A program made the translations under genes and the position numbers. 64,000 nucleotides of DNA from Lolium rigidum (Eukaryota; Streptophyta; Magnoliopsida; Poales; Poaceae): assembly GCF_022539505.1 (NCBI RefSeq), contig NC_061508.1, positions 32,420,256-32,484,255 on the forward strand, given 5' to 3'. Under the pieces are notes generated by a model. The model did not search any database. It was not told the origin of the DNA and saw only the letters and a program-made list of their open reading frames with translations. Shown in pieces: positions 1-11,911 of this stretch; the first letter of the stretch is position 1, and every line of letters starts with the position of its first letter.

Positions 1-379
1 CATGGGAATTAGAATACAATGAAAGCGCAGATGAACACTGTTTGATAATGAACACTCAAGTTACTTAGTGTCTTAGTATGTGCAACCGTACAAAAACTAT
101 AATCCTCTGATTCTGCAGTTGAGGGGTAGCGAGTTGTGTTGTTTGGATTAAAAAAAAGGTTTGCTCTAGGAAGCATTCTTTTGTAACTCTATGAAAAATT
201 GGCTTCCTACAACAAAATAGTTTATGATTTTATTTTTTGAGGGATCAATGGCCCCTCATATATTAATCTCGGCAAGAGGTTTACAGTCACTTGCAATAGA
301 TGCACGTACAGTTTGGCAGATAAGCTAACAAGGATTCAGACATGCCTGAAACTCTAGCCAGTGCTGCCAGGCCAGGCGC
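1..379. other. Left flank, unassigned
   Basis: AT-rich sequence without a convincing coding frame. I see no LTR end, inverted repeat or TSD that would assign it to an element. It could be the 3' part of the possible minus-strand transcription unit to its right, or old repeat DNA. Confidence 0.3.
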
Positions 380-1075
380 TATACTGTTATAGCTCCAATC
401 TATTGTAGAGAACACACAATACACAAACTAAACTTTGGGAAATAAAAGGTGACATAAAAGCATTTAAAAGCACTAGATGGTAAGGTGGGACCTTGATGAA
501 GATTATTACGATCTGAAACAACTCCCTTTATCCCCTCAGCAACCCTTGAATTTCTAAACCATACAAAGAGAACAAGTATCAAACACTTGGTGTGCACTAT
601 CAAATATACTAATGCAGATATAATTAGAATGCAGAGAAGGAAGAAATCTGAAACCAATAAGTTGACAGACGTTGTCTTCGAGCTGTGCCATTACCTTGCG
701 TTTCCTCTAGGTTCTGAATTGGGGTGCAGCGATTAATCCAAGCTATGGTGGGATCAGAGGGGGCAGCGATGGGGATCAAACTTACAAGGGAGGTTATGCA
801 GGAGGATCCCAGTTCGTGTTGGATGATTTGCTGAAGAGGTTGAAGTAGATTGGTTCCTTCCGGCCGGGCGCAAGGTCGTGGCTCCGGCGCAGGCACGGGA
901 GAGTTCGCTTGCGGGAGCTTGTTAGATGTAGGATCGTCCCGGTCCTGCGACGGCGTGGTGCCGCTGCAGACCGGCCAAGGCCTTGGCGGGTGGCGGCGTG
1001 AGGGCGGCGGTGGTGATAGAATAGGGAAGAAGTTTGCTATGAAACGAAGCTATGTTCGAGGTACTCTGAGATAAT
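380..1075 (-). other. Possible 5' part of a minus-strand host transcription unit
   Basis: Read on the minus strand, a GC-rich block (about 1060-840) resembles a grass 5' untranslated region or first exon. It is followed by a donor-like GTAAGT (exon would end near 786), then acceptor-like sites ending in TTTCAG (next exons would start near 647 and 512). Open frames of 90 and 85 codons cover 624-896 and 400-657, but neither resembles a protein I know. No element signature is visible here, unlike the rest of the window. It may be a non-coding transcript, a gene fragment or chance. Confidence 0.3.
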
Positions 1076-1426
1076 TAGATCATAACTGCCCCAATATTAG
1101 GCGCTACAAAAAGCTTTCCACCGTGTGAAAGTTACCTTGGCGCGCCTTTTTCCTCCACCGACGCGCGCCACGGGAATTGGCTAGAGATGGGCTCTTCCCG
1201 TATCTTTTTTGTCTATAGTTTGGTTAAATTCCTAATCATTCCCGCGGAACGTTTAGCTTCAAAAAAGTAAGTTCTTTGTAATGCAAACACTAGAGACGGT
1301 GCGTCAAGCCATGGCATGTTCTCGTCTTTAGGAATACGTGGGGGATTTGGTGGGATTGGGTTAACACGCCCTTGTTAACCCGTCTCTCTTAAACTGTGGC
1401 TATCTGCTGATTTTGTTGTAGTGAGG
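1076..1426. other. Intergenic stretch before the first LTR fragment
   Basis: No gene seen. The stretch contains a perfect 8-bp inverted repeat (1358-1365 GGGTTAAC and 1374-1381 GTTAACCC, 8-nt loop) close to the point where LTR fragment F begins. Confidence 0.4.
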
Positions 1427-2177
1427 CCTCTACATCGCCATGCCCGCCTCCGAAGTGATGCGTGAGTAGTTCATCCCTGGACTACGGGTCCATAGCAGTA
1501 GCTAGATGGTTGTCTTCTCCAATTTGTGCCTCATGTTTAGGTCTTATGAGCTGCCTATCATGATCAAGATCATCTTTATGTAATGCTATACATGTTGTGT
1601 TTGCTGGGATCCGATGAATATTGAATACTATGTTGAGATCGATTGTATATTTTTCATATGTTATTCATGATCTTGCATGCTCTCCATTGCTAGTAGATGC
1701 TTTGGACAAGTAGATGCATGTGACTCCAAGAGGGAGTATTTATGCTCGATAGTGGGTTCATGCCTCTAGTTTTCTGGAAGAGTGACAATAACTTCTAAGA
1801 TTGTAGAAGTGTTATTGATACTAGGGAGAAAACAACAATGCTTTACCTAAGGATAATTCTATTGTTACTTTACACACATTGCTTAATGCGATAATCTGTT
1901 GCTTGCAACTTAATACTGGAAGGGGTTCGGATGATAACCGGAAGCTGGATTATTAGTCATAGACGCAGTTAGATTATGGTCTATGTATTATTTTGTAATG
2001 CCCGAATGAATCTCATAGTAATCATCTTGTCATGTATGGTCTTTATTTTGTCAATTGCCCAGCTGTAATTTTTCACCCAACGTGTTATTTATCTTTATGT
2101 AGAGATACCTCTAGTGAATTGTGCAACCTGGTCCTTTCTTTTACATTGCAAATATCTGTTCTTGTTCTTGTGAACTC
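1427..2177 (+). mobile_element. LTR fragment F, left piece (Athila-type, truncated)
   Basis: This matches the middle and later part of the family-2 LTR seen complete at 12665-14257: 'ccatagcagtagctagatgg' and the 'gagctgcct..catgatcaagatc' block in the same order and orientation. The first roughly 500 bases of the LTR, including the TGATACG start, are missing. At 2173-2177 (aactc) it is interrupted by solo LTR B and resumes at 10170. Divergence from the other copies is clearly higher, so it is an old remnant. Confidence 0.75.
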
Positions 2178-2333
2178 TGCTTGTGACGGTAAAGCACACG
2201 TCCGTTGGGAACCCCAAAAGGAAGGTATGATGAGTACAGCAGCGAGTTTTCCCTCAGTAAGAAACCAAGGTTATCGAACCAGTAGGAGATGAAGGCCACG
2301 TGAAGGTTGTTGGTGAAGGAGTGTAGTGCGGCG

Positions 2334-3765
2334 TGATGTCTACGCACGCTTCTATTCCTGTAGACAGTGTTGGGCCTCCAAGAGCAGAGGTTTGTAGAAC
2401 AGCAGCAAGTTTCTCTTAAGTGAATCACCCAAGGTTTATCGAACTCAGGGAGGTAGAGGTCAAAGATATCCCTCTCAAGCAACCCCGCAATTACGATACG
2501 GAAGTCTCTTGTGTCCCCAACACACCTAATACACTTGTCAGATGTATAGGTGCACTAGTTCGGCGAAGAGATAGTAAGATGCAAGTGATATGGATGAATA
2601 TGAGTGGTAATAGCAATCTGAAATAAATATGGCAGCAAGCAAACATGTAACAGAACTTGTTGGAAACGGTGTTTCAATGCTTGGAAACAAGGCCTAGGGA
2701 TCATACTTTCACTAGTGGACACTCTCAACAATGATCACATAAATAAATAAGTTATCTTCTCTTATGCCACTTTCAAAGACTCTATTGTTGGATAACAAAC
2801 ACCATTCATTGTGTAGGGCTACGAGAGCTCCCTCAAGCCGGAGTAAACAAGCTCCACAACGTCATAAAGGAATCACACACGATGCAAACACTGTCACTGT
2901 CACACCATGGAGAGTGAATCCGGAGTTCATAATAAAGTAACTCTAGAGTGCATAGTAATAGTTAACTTCATAATCTACAAGAGATCACAATCATAACCTA
3001 CGCCAAGTACTACATGATGCACACACTGTCCACATTACATCATGAAGGAGGAATATACTACTTTAATAACGTCACTAGAGTAGCACATAGATTAATAGTG
3101 ATACAAAGCTCATGATCACATAAAGATCACATGGGAGAGAGAGATGAACCACATAGCTACCGGTAGAGCCCTTAGCCTCGGGGAGAACTACTCCCTCCTC
3201 ATCATAGGAGACAGCAGCGACGATGAAGATGGCGGTGGTGTCGATGGAGATGCCTTCCGGGGGAAATTCCCCGTCCTGGTGGCGTGCCGGAACAGAGACT
3301 TCTGTCCCCCGAATCTTGGCTTCGCGATGGCGGGGGCTGCGTAACTTTTCTCGTCTCGTGGCTTATGTTTTTAGGGTTTTCGCGACGGAGAGGCTTTATA
3401 GGCGGAAGGGCAGCCTCGGAGGGGTCCTGGGGGACCCACACCATAGGGGCGCCCCCCCCCTTGGCCGCGCCGCCATGTGGGGTGGGGCCCCCTTGGCTCC
3501 CCTATGGCCCCTCCTCGGTGCTCTGGAACCTTCCGTGAAATATAAGATCGTGGGCTTTCGTTTCGTCAAATTCCGAGAATATTTCCTGTGTAGGATTTCT
3601 GAAACCAAAAACAGCAGAAAACGAGAGCCGGCGCTTCGGCATCTTGTTAATAGGTTAGTGCCGGAAAATGCATCAAAACGATATAAAGTATGAATAAAAC
3701 ATGTAGTTATTGTCATAAAACTAGCATGGAACATAAGTAATTATAGATACGTTGGAGACGTATCA
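2334..3765 (-). repeat. 3' LTR of element A
   Basis: 1,432 bp. It runs from tgatgtctac on the plus strand to gacgtatca, which on the element strand is TGATACGTCT to GTAGACATCA. It closely matches the other LTR at 7278-8713. Open frames inside it (3144-3734) are products of its GC-rich part and are not genes. Confidence 0.88.
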
Positions 3766-3780
3766 AGCATCCCAAGCTTA
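3766..3780 (-). other. Polypurine tract of element A
   Basis: On the element strand this reads taagcttgggatgct directly before the 3' LTR, one G shorter than the tract in C, E and G. It would prime plus-strand DNA synthesis. Confidence 0.65.
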
Positions 3781-6309
3781 GTTCCTACTCGCCCTCGAGT
3801 AGGTAAACGATAACAAGGATAATTTCTTAAGTGACATGCTACCAACATGATCTTGATCAATACTATTGTAAAGCATATGAGATGAATGAAGTGATTCAAA
3901 GCAATGGTAAAGACAATGACTTAAACAACTGAATCATATAGCAAAGACTTTTCATGAATAGTACTTTCAAGACAAGCATCAATAAGACTTGCATAGGAGT
4001 TAACTCATAAAGCAATACATTCTTAGTAGAAAGTTTTGAAGCAACACAAAGGTAGATATAAGTTTCAGCGGTTGCTTTCAACTTCAACATGTTTATCTCA
4101 TGGATGTATATCTCATGGATAATCGTGAACACAAAGTAATATGATGAATGCAAATAAGCAAGTATGTAGGAATCAATGCACACAGTTGACACAAGTGTTT
4201 GCTTCTAAGATAGAAGAAGTAGGTAGACTGACTCAACATCAAGTAAAAGAAAGGCCCTTTGCAAAGGGAAGCATGGATTACTATTTTGTGCTAGAGCTTT
4301 TCATTTTGAAAGCATAGAAACAATTTTGTCAACGGTAGTAATAATTCATATGTGTTATGCATAAGATATCCTATAAGTTGCAAGCCTCATGCATAGAATA
4401 CCAATAGTGCTTGCACCTTGTCCTAATTAGCTTGGATTTACATGGATTATCATTGCATAACATATGTTTCAACCAAGTGTCACAAAGGGGTACCTCTATG
4501 CCGCCCGTACAAAGGTCCAAGGAGATAGATCGCATTTGATTTCTCGTTTTTGATAAATCTCAACTTAGGACATCCAAACCGGGACAACATAGACAACAGA
4601 TAATGGACTCCTCTTTAATGCATAAGCATTCAACAACGAGATAATATACTCATAAGAGATTGAGGATTAATGTCCAAACTGAAACTTCCACCATGATTCA
4701 TGGCTTTAGTTAGCGGCCCAATGTTCTTCTCTAACAATATGCATACTCAAACCATTTGATCATGATAAATCACCCTTACTTCGGACAAGACGAACATGCA
4801 TAGCAACTCACATGATATTCAACAAAGGTGTAATAGTTGATGGCGTCCCCAGAAACATGGTTACCGCTCAACAAGCAACTTATAAGAAATAAGATACATA
4901 AGTAACATATTCAATACCACCATAGTTTTTAAGGCTATTTTCCCATGAGCTATATATTGCAAAGACAAGGAATGAAATTTTAAAGGTAGCACTCAAGTAA
5001 TTTACTTTGGAATGGCAGAGAAATACCACGTAGTAGGTAGGTATGGTGGACACAGAGGGCATAGTTTTTGGCCTCTCAGTACAAGGCTTTGGCTAGCAAG
5101 GTTGTTTGAAGCAAACACAAGTATGAACCGGTACATCAAAACTTACATAAGAACATATTGCAAGCATTATAAGACTCTACACTATCGCCTTGTTGTTCAA
5201 ACACTTCACCAGAAAATATCTAGACTTTAGAGAGACCAATCATGCAAACCAAATTTCAACAAGCTCTATGGTAGTTCTTCATTAATAGGTGCAAAGTACA
5301 TGCTGCAAGATCTTAAACATGATCTATTTGAGCACAAAAATTGCCAAGTATCAAATTATTCAAGACAATATACCAATTACCACATGAAGCATTTTCTGTT
5401 TCCAACCAAATAGCGATGAACGAAGCAGTTTCAACCTTCACCATGAACATTAAAAGTAAAGCTAAGAACACTAGTGTTCATATGAACGAGCGGAGCGTGT
5501 CTCTCTCCCACACATGGATTGCTAGGATCCGAATTTATTCAAAACCAAACAAAAATAAAAACATACAGACGCTCCAAGTAAAGCACATAAGATGTGACGG
5601 AATAAAAATATAGTTTCACTAGAGGTGACCTGATAAGTTGTCGATGAAGAAGGGGATGCCTTGGGCATCCCCAAGCTTAGATGCTTGAGTCTTCTTGAAA
5701 TATGCAGGGATGAACCACAGGGGCATCCCCAAGCTTAGACTCTTCACTCTTCTTGATCATATTATATCATCCTCCTCTCTTGACCCTTGAAAACTTCCTC
5801 CACATCAAACTCAAAACAAACTCATTAGAGGGTTAGTGCATAATCGAAAATTCACATATTCAGAGGTGACATAATCATTCTTAACACTTCTGGACATTGC
5901 ACAAAGCTACTGAAAGTTAATGGAACAAAGAAATCCATTCAACATAGCAAAAGAGGCAATGCGAAATAAAAGGCAGAATCTGTCAAAACAGAACAGTCCG
6001 TAAAGACAAATTTTTCAGGGGCACTTAACTTGCTCAGATGAAAATGCTCAAATTGAATGAAAGTTGCGTACATATCTGAGGATCACGCACGTAAATTGGA
6101 AGATTTTTCTGAGTTACCTACAGACAGGGCTGCTAAATTTTGTGACAACAAGAAATCTGTTTCTGCGCAGTAATCCAAATCTAGTATTAACCTTACTATC
6201 AAAGACTTTACTTGGCACAACAATGCAATAAAATAAAGATAAGGAGAGGTTGCTACAGTAGTAACAACTTCCAAGACACAACAAAGCAGTAGCAAAATAA
6301 AAACATGGG
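3781..6309 (-). other. 3' non-coding region of element A
   Basis: About 2.5 kb without a convincing protein frame. It is closely similar to the matching regions of C (30025-32522) and G (44897-47500) and partly to E. It contains a 9-bp perfect hairpin (5652-5660 with 5664-5672, loop TTG) and two reverse copies of the tract-like motif gcatccccaagctta near 5670 and 5725. Length and conservation across families suggest a role in RNA packaging, transcription end or plus-strand priming, but this is inference. Confidence 0.7.
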
Positions 6310-7104
6310 TTATCTCCCAAGAAGTGTTTTCTTTATAGCCATTAAGATGGGCTCAGTAATTTTAATGATGCACTCGCAAGAAATAAGAGTTGAAGCAAAA
6401 TAGAGCATCAAAAGCAAATAAGAAACAAATTTAAGTCTAACCCACTTCCTATGAAAAGGAATCTTGTAAATAAACAAGTCATGTAAGCACAAAGCAACAA
6501 GCATAGAAAGATAAAACTCGAGTAACTTTAAAATTCTCAACATAAAGAGGGGAAACTTAATATTATTAAGATGCATATAACCATGTTTCCCTCTCTCATA
6601 ATAACTTTCAGTGGCATCATGAACAAACTCAACAATATAACTATCACATAAAGCATTCTTATTCACATGCATAAAAGTATCATTACTCTCCACATAAGCA
6701 TAATCAATTTTATTAGTAATAGTGGGAGTAAAACTACCACAACCATCATTGTAATCATCATAAACTGCAGGCATGGTATAATCATAATAAACTTTATCCT
6801 CCATAGTAGGTGGCACCAAAATACCACTATCATTATAATCATCATAAATGGGAGGCAAAGTATCATCAAAGAAAATTTTCTCCTCAAAACTTGGGGGACT
6901 AAAAATATCACAACCAGCTTCCCCAAGCTTAAATTCTTCCATAGCATTAGGAATAATAGTATTCAAAGAGTTCATGCTAATAATATTGATACAACTATTT
7001 TGTAAACAAAGTTCCATGGGTTTTTTAATTCTCTCTTCAAACACATCATGTCCTAATTCAATATAAAGTTCATAAAGATCTCTAATTTTTTTGTTATTTT
7101 CCAT
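6310..7104 (-). CDS. Unknown retrotransposon-encoded protein, 264 aa
   Basis: Only intact frame of element A. It starts at an ATG at 7104 about 145 bases after the primer site, where gag would normally lie. The N-terminal third is charged (MENNKKIRDLYELYIELG). Residues about 75-125 are acidic with two imperfect repeats built on FDDTLPPIYDDYND and YDYTMPAVYDDYND. The C-terminal third is hydrophobic, with two likely membrane segments (about 183-212 and 221-245), and ends in a basic tail. I recognise no protease, zinc knuckle, gag or polymerase motif. A related, broken copy lies in element E. The family is unknown to me; an env-like or accessory membrane protein is one possibility, unproven. Confidence 0.7.
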   Translation of the reverse strand: MENNKKIRDLYELYIELGHDVFEERIKKPMELCLQNSCINIISMNSLNTIIPNAMEEFKLGEAGCDIFSPPSFEEKIFFDDTLPPIYDDYNDSGILVPPTMEDKVYYDYTMPAVYDDYNDGCGSFTPTITNKIDYAYVESNDTFMHVNKNALCDSYIVEFVHDATESYYERGKHGYMHLNNIKFPLFMLRILKLLEFYLSMLVALCLHDLFIYKIPFHRKWVRLKFVSYLLLMLYFASTLISCECIIKITEPILMAIKKTLLGR

Positions 7105-7249
7105 TAAGCCTAACTAGTGAAAATAAAAACAAGAAACAAAAAGATGCAATTGCAGGATCTAAAGGAAATAGCTTCGAGCACTCACACACCGGCAAGAGTG
7201 CTAGGAAATAGCTTAGTAGTCGGAGGATGTGAATACCTTTTACCTTACC

Positions 7250-7267
7250 TCCCCGGCAACGGCGCCA
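7250..7267 (-). other. Primer-binding site of element A (tRNA-Asp)
   Basis: On the element strand it reads TGGCGCCGTTGCCGGGGA, the exact complement of the 18-nt 3' end of plant tRNA-Asp as I know it. It lies 10 nt inside the 5' LTR. This is the only Athila-type copy in the window with an undamaged site. Confidence 0.85.
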
Positions 7268-7277
7268 GAAAATAGCT

Positions 7278-8713
7278 TGATGTCTACGCACGCTTCTATT
7301 CCTGTAGACAGTGTTGGGCCTCCAAGAGCAGAGGTTTGTAGAACGGCAGCAAGTTTCCCTTAAGTGAATCACCCAAGGTTTATCGAACTCGAGAAGGTAG
7401 AGGTCAAAGATATCCCTCTCAAGCAACCACTGCAATTACGATACAAGAAGTCTCTTGTGTCCCCAACACACCTACTACACTTGTCAGATGTATAGGTGCA
7501 CTAGTTCGGCGAAGAGATAGTAAGATGCAAGTGATATGGATGAATATGAGTGGTAATAGCAATCTGAAATAAATATGGCAGCAAGCAAACATGTAACAGA
7601 ACTTGTTGGAAACGGTGTTTCAATGCTTAGAAACAAGGCCTAGGGATCATACTTTCACTAGTGGACACTCTCAACAATGATCACATAAATAAATAAGTTC
7701 TCTTCTCTTATGCCACTTTCAAAGACTCTATTGTTGGATAACAAACACCATTCATTGTGTAGGGCTACGAGAGCTCCCTCAAGCCGGAGTAAACAAGCTC
7801 CACAACGTCGTAAAGGAATCACACACGATGCAAACACTGTCACTGTCACACCATGGAGAGTGAATCCGGAGTTCATATTAAAGTAACTCTAGAGTGCATA
7901 GTAATAGTTAACTTCATAATCTACAAGAGATCACAATCATAACCTACGCCAAGTACTACATGATGCACACACTGTCCACATTACATCATGAAGGAGGAAT
8001 AGACTACTTTAATAACATCACTAGAGTAGCATATAGAATAATAGTGATACAAAGCTCATGATCACATAAAGATCACATGGGAGAGAGATGAACCACATAG
8101 CTACCGGTAGAGCCCTTAGCCTCGGGGGAGAACTACTCCCTCCACATCATAGGAGACAACAGCGACGATGAAGATGGCGGTGGTGTCGATGGAGATGCCT
8201 TCCGGGGGCAATTCCCCGTCCCGGCGGCGTGCCGGAACAGAGACTTCTGTCCCCCGAATCTTGGCTTCGCGATGGCGGCGGCTGCGTAACTTTTCTCGTC
8301 TCGTGGCTTATGTTTTTAGGGTTTTCGCGACAGAGAGGCTTTATAGGCGGAAGGGCAGCCTCGGAGGGGTCCTGGGGGACCCACACCATAGGGGGGCGCC
8401 CCCCCCCCTTGTCCGCGCCGCCATGTGGGATGGGGCCCCCTTGGCTCCCCTCTGGCCCCTCTTCGGTGCTCTGGAACCTTCCGTGAAATATAAGATCCTG
8501 GGCTTTCGTTTCGTCCAATTCCGAGAATTTTTCCTGTGTAGGATTTCTGAAACCAAAAACAGCAGAAAACAGGAACTGGCGCTTCGGCATCTTGTTAATA
8601 GGTTAGTGACGGAAAATGCATCAAAACGATATAAAGTATGAATAAAACATGTAGGTATTTTCATAAAACTAGCATGGAACATAAGAAATTATAGATACGT
8701 TGGAGACGTATCA
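7278..8713 (-). repeat. 5' LTR of element A
   Basis: 1,436 bp, near-identical to 2334-3765. The element-strand start TGATACGTCTCCAACG is at 8713. It contains the promoter, but I cannot place the start of transcription with confidence. Confidence 0.88.
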
Positions 8714-10169
8714 CAGCGCAACACTAGGGATTCCGGCGCCAACGTGGAAGCTGCACAACACAATCAAAATACTTTGCCCCAACTTAACAGTGAGGTTGTC
8801 AATCTCACCGGCTTGCTGAAAACAAAGGATTAAACGTATGGTGTTGAGAATGATGTTTGCTTGCAGAAAACAAAAGAGAACAATGATTGCAGTAGGTTGT
8901 ATTTCAGATGTAAAAGAATGGACCGGGGTCCACAGTTCACTAGTGGTGTCTCTCCAATAAGATAAATAACATGTTGGGTAAATAAATTACAGTTGGGCAA
9001 TTGACAAATAGAGATGGCATAACAATGCACATACATATCATGATGACTACTATGAGATTTAATTAGGGCATTACGACAAAGAACATAGACCTCCATCCAG
9101 CATGCATCTATGCCTACAAAGTCCACCTTCGGGTTAGCATCCGCACCCCTTCCAGTATTAAGTTGCAAACAACAGACAATTGCATTAAGTACTGTGCGTA
9201 ATGTAAACAATACAAATATCCTTAGACAAAGCATTGATGTTTTATCCCTAGTGGCAACAGAGACATCCACAACCTTAGAACTTTCTGTCACTATCCCAGA
9301 TTCAATGGAGGCATGAACCCACTATCTAGCATAAATATCCCCTCTTGGAGTTACAAGTATCAACTTGGCCAGAGCCTCTACTAGCAACGGAGAGCATGCA
9401 AGATCATAAATAACACATATATGATATATCAATAATCATCTTGACATAGTATTCCATATTCATCGGATCCCAACAAACACAACATGTAGCGTTACAAATA
9501 GATGATCTTGATCATGATAGGCAGCTCACAAGATCTAAACATGATGGCATAATAGGAGAAGACAACCATCTAGCTACTGCTATGGACCCGTAGTCCAAGG
9601 ATGAACTACTCACGCATCAGTCCGGAGGCGGGCATGGTGATGTAGAGCCCTCCGGTGACGATTCTCCTCTCCGGCAGGGTGCCATAGGAGATCTTCTGAA
9701 CCCCCCGAGATGGGGTTGACGGCGGCGGCGTCTCTGGAACTGTTCTCGTAATTTGGCTCTCGGTACTAGGGTTTTCCAATACGAATGAATAAATAGGCGA
9801 AGGGGCAGCGTCGGGGGAGCCAGGGGGTGGCCTCCCCACACCTGGGCGCGGCAGGAGGTGGGGTCGCGCCGCCCTATGGGGTGCCCCCCCTGCTGGCCTT
9901 CTCCGACTCTTCTTCGATCTTCTGGAACACTCCGTGGAAAATAGGGCCGTGGGCTTTTGTTTCGTCCAATTCCGAGAATATTTGTAAACTAACTTTTCTG
10001 AAATCAAAAACAGCGAAAAACGAGAACTGGCACTGTGGCATCTTGTTAATAGGTTAGTCCCATAAAATGCATAAAAACATTATAAAGTATGAATAAAACA
10101 TGTAGGTATTGTCATAAAACTAGCATGGAACATAAGAAATTATAGATACGTTGGAGACGTATCAAACTC

Positions 10170-10510
10170 CCACGGCAACAGCTCTTTTACTGTTCTCTTT
10201 AATTCCACTGCAAACAAACATCTCTTTCCACACTATACATTTAATCCTTTGTGTTCAGCAAAACCGGTGAGATTGACAACCTCACTGTAAGTTAGGGGAA
10301 AGTATTTTGGTTGTGTTGTGTGCAGATTCCACATTGTTGCTGACGCCGGTAGTGCGTCCTGCCACAAGTCAGCTAGCAACACCTTCAGAAGTCACGCATT
10401 TCTCCTACTGGTCGATTAAGCCTTGGTTTCTTACTGAGGAAAAACTTGCTACTGTGCTCATCATATCTTTCTCTTGGGGTTTCCCAACGGTGTGCAATCT
10501 GCGCTCATCA
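10170..10510 (+). mobile_element. LTR fragment F, right piece
   Basis: Continuation of fragment F after B. It carries the LTR-end block ('gattgacaacctcact', 'ccttggtttcttactgagg') and ends in ...CATCA at 10510. No primer-binding site follows, so the internal part of this element is absent or unrecognisable. Confidence 0.7.
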
Positions 10511-11911
10511 AGGGCTAACCATGTTCTTGAGTTATTTACCAGTGCTTAGGCACATCCGGAGAAAGCACAAGATGGCTGGAGACCCCTCGAGGTGAAACAA
10601 GAAAAGAGACCATGTCCTCACAATTTTGTTTTATTTGAGTCACTAAACCCATAATATCAAGAGAGAGTCTGCTTTGGAAGGTGTGTACAGAATCAAATCA
10701 TGTACGCAAACAAATAAATGCACACACTAAACCTTCCAATGTCAGAGAGATCCTACACCTCTCATAAAGATAGTGTTGTCAAGTTCTTTGTTTCAACCCA
10801 ACCCCGAGACTTTCGGAGTTCGAGACTTCGCGGGTACCTAGGGGAAAGTGCATCTTGCCTTGCATAGCCTAGAGGTCTTGGCCTAGAACTTCCACCCTAT
10901 TGTGGCTACATTTGTCCATCTAAAGGGTGTACAAGTGCATAACACCCTGGATAGTCCGAGATTTGTTGGCCTGGATATTCTGGCTCGTGGATCTTTTGGC
11001 CTAGTGCGGAATCTCCGGATCTCAGGCAGAACGGTTGTAGCGTCTAGAGTTCCGATGGATCTCATACAAATAGCCCCTTTATTGTCCACGAGTAAGGACT
11101 AACTTTTAGCCTCTCTCCTCCATTGTTCCTTGAGCTAAAACCTTCGATATCTACCTTCTTAGTGGTCCAATCTTGTTGGTACTTTGGGAAAAGACAAAGG
11201 AGATCTAGATCTAGTGTTCAAGGAAATTTGATGACCCCTTGCAATCCATTGTGGATCTTGCTACTCTTGGATTTTTTGGGCACCCTAGATGGAAGAGGTT
11301 TTCGTGGAGCTTACCCTTGGTGGTGTATTGCTTTGTAGTAAGATTTGGATCCTCCATTTTACTTGTGGAGATCCCGCTAAGAAATATTTAAAGATTCAGT
11401 TGCCACCTCGAAGGGTACCACTTAGTGGACCGAGGCACTTTACATTGTATGAAGCCTAGATGAGAATACAGTGAGCTATTGTGGCTATTTGTGGGCATTG
11501 TGTCACCACATCGCTCCAGTGGAGATTACCAACCCCAAAGGTGGAAACTTAGGGATACATTGCCATCTCCATTGTATGGTTATATCTTAACCTTTACTTA
11601 CTTTTACTAACTTATTATCTTGTGTAGCTAGTTGTATCTTGCCATATAGGTTGCCCATATTTAGATACATAGTCTAGAGAACTTTTTTTTGATGAATTTT
11701 AATTTGATGATGATTTTTTGTATTCTCATGTTCACTCCCTTCTAGTAAACCTCTTCGATCCTTTCAATAGATCTTGTATGGACGTGTCAAAAATCGAGAG
11801 AATCTCATGTGTGCGGCTCATTGAGTCAACTGTGAAAAATCATTGAGGATGGTTTCAAGCCATTTGATCTGATGCTCAAAGTTTGTAATTCTCTGGCAGG
11901 AAGTTAGTGAG
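10511..11911. other. Degenerate repeat DNA between F and E
   Basis: No intact gene. Phrases about 10900-11600 look like the leader and LTR region of an old copia-type retrotransposon, followed by a gag remnant at 11912, but no paired LTR, primer site or TSD is visible. Confidence 0.35.

Larger units (their letters stand above)
2334..8713 (-). mobile_element. Element A: complete non-autonomous Athila-type LTR retrotransposon
   Basis: A 6,380-bp minus-strand element with two LTRs (2334-3765 and 7278-8713), a tRNA-Asp primer site, one open frame of unknown function and a polypurine tract. It has no gag, protease, reverse transcriptase or integrase, so any movement must rely on proteins from another element. 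It sits inside solo LTR B. The flanking 5-mers are cggcg (2329-2333) and cagcg (8714-8718), identical but for one base inside a CAG/CGG site. It is the same family as E: LTRs end in GTAGACATCA and the internal protein is shared. Confidence 0.88.
2178..10164 (-). mobile_element. Solo LTR B (Athila-type family 2), split by element A
   Basis: One minus-strand LTR running 2178-2333 and 8719-10164, about 1.6 kb when element A is removed, the same length as the complete family-2 LTRs of C and G. It starts TGCTTGTGACGG and ends ...GAGACGTATCA, the reverse of the TGATACGTCTCC start. It is flanked by the direct repeat aactc (2173-2177 and 10165-10169), so it inserted into F. There is no internal region or second LTR, as expected after unequal recombination between the two LTRs of a full element. 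Confidence 0.8.

Noticed and set aside
8147..8682. Overlapping open frames of 85-157 codons on both strands (also at 3202-3734, 9606-10007, 12885-13216, 34073-34358)
   Set aside because: They lie in the GC-rich part of LTRs, overlap on both strands and recur wherever that LTR part occurs; they come from base composition.
2334..8713. CRISPR-like array from the evenly similar repeats
   Set aside because: The repeats are LTRs and other element parts; no short regular repeat-spacer structure exists, and the window is eukaryotic.
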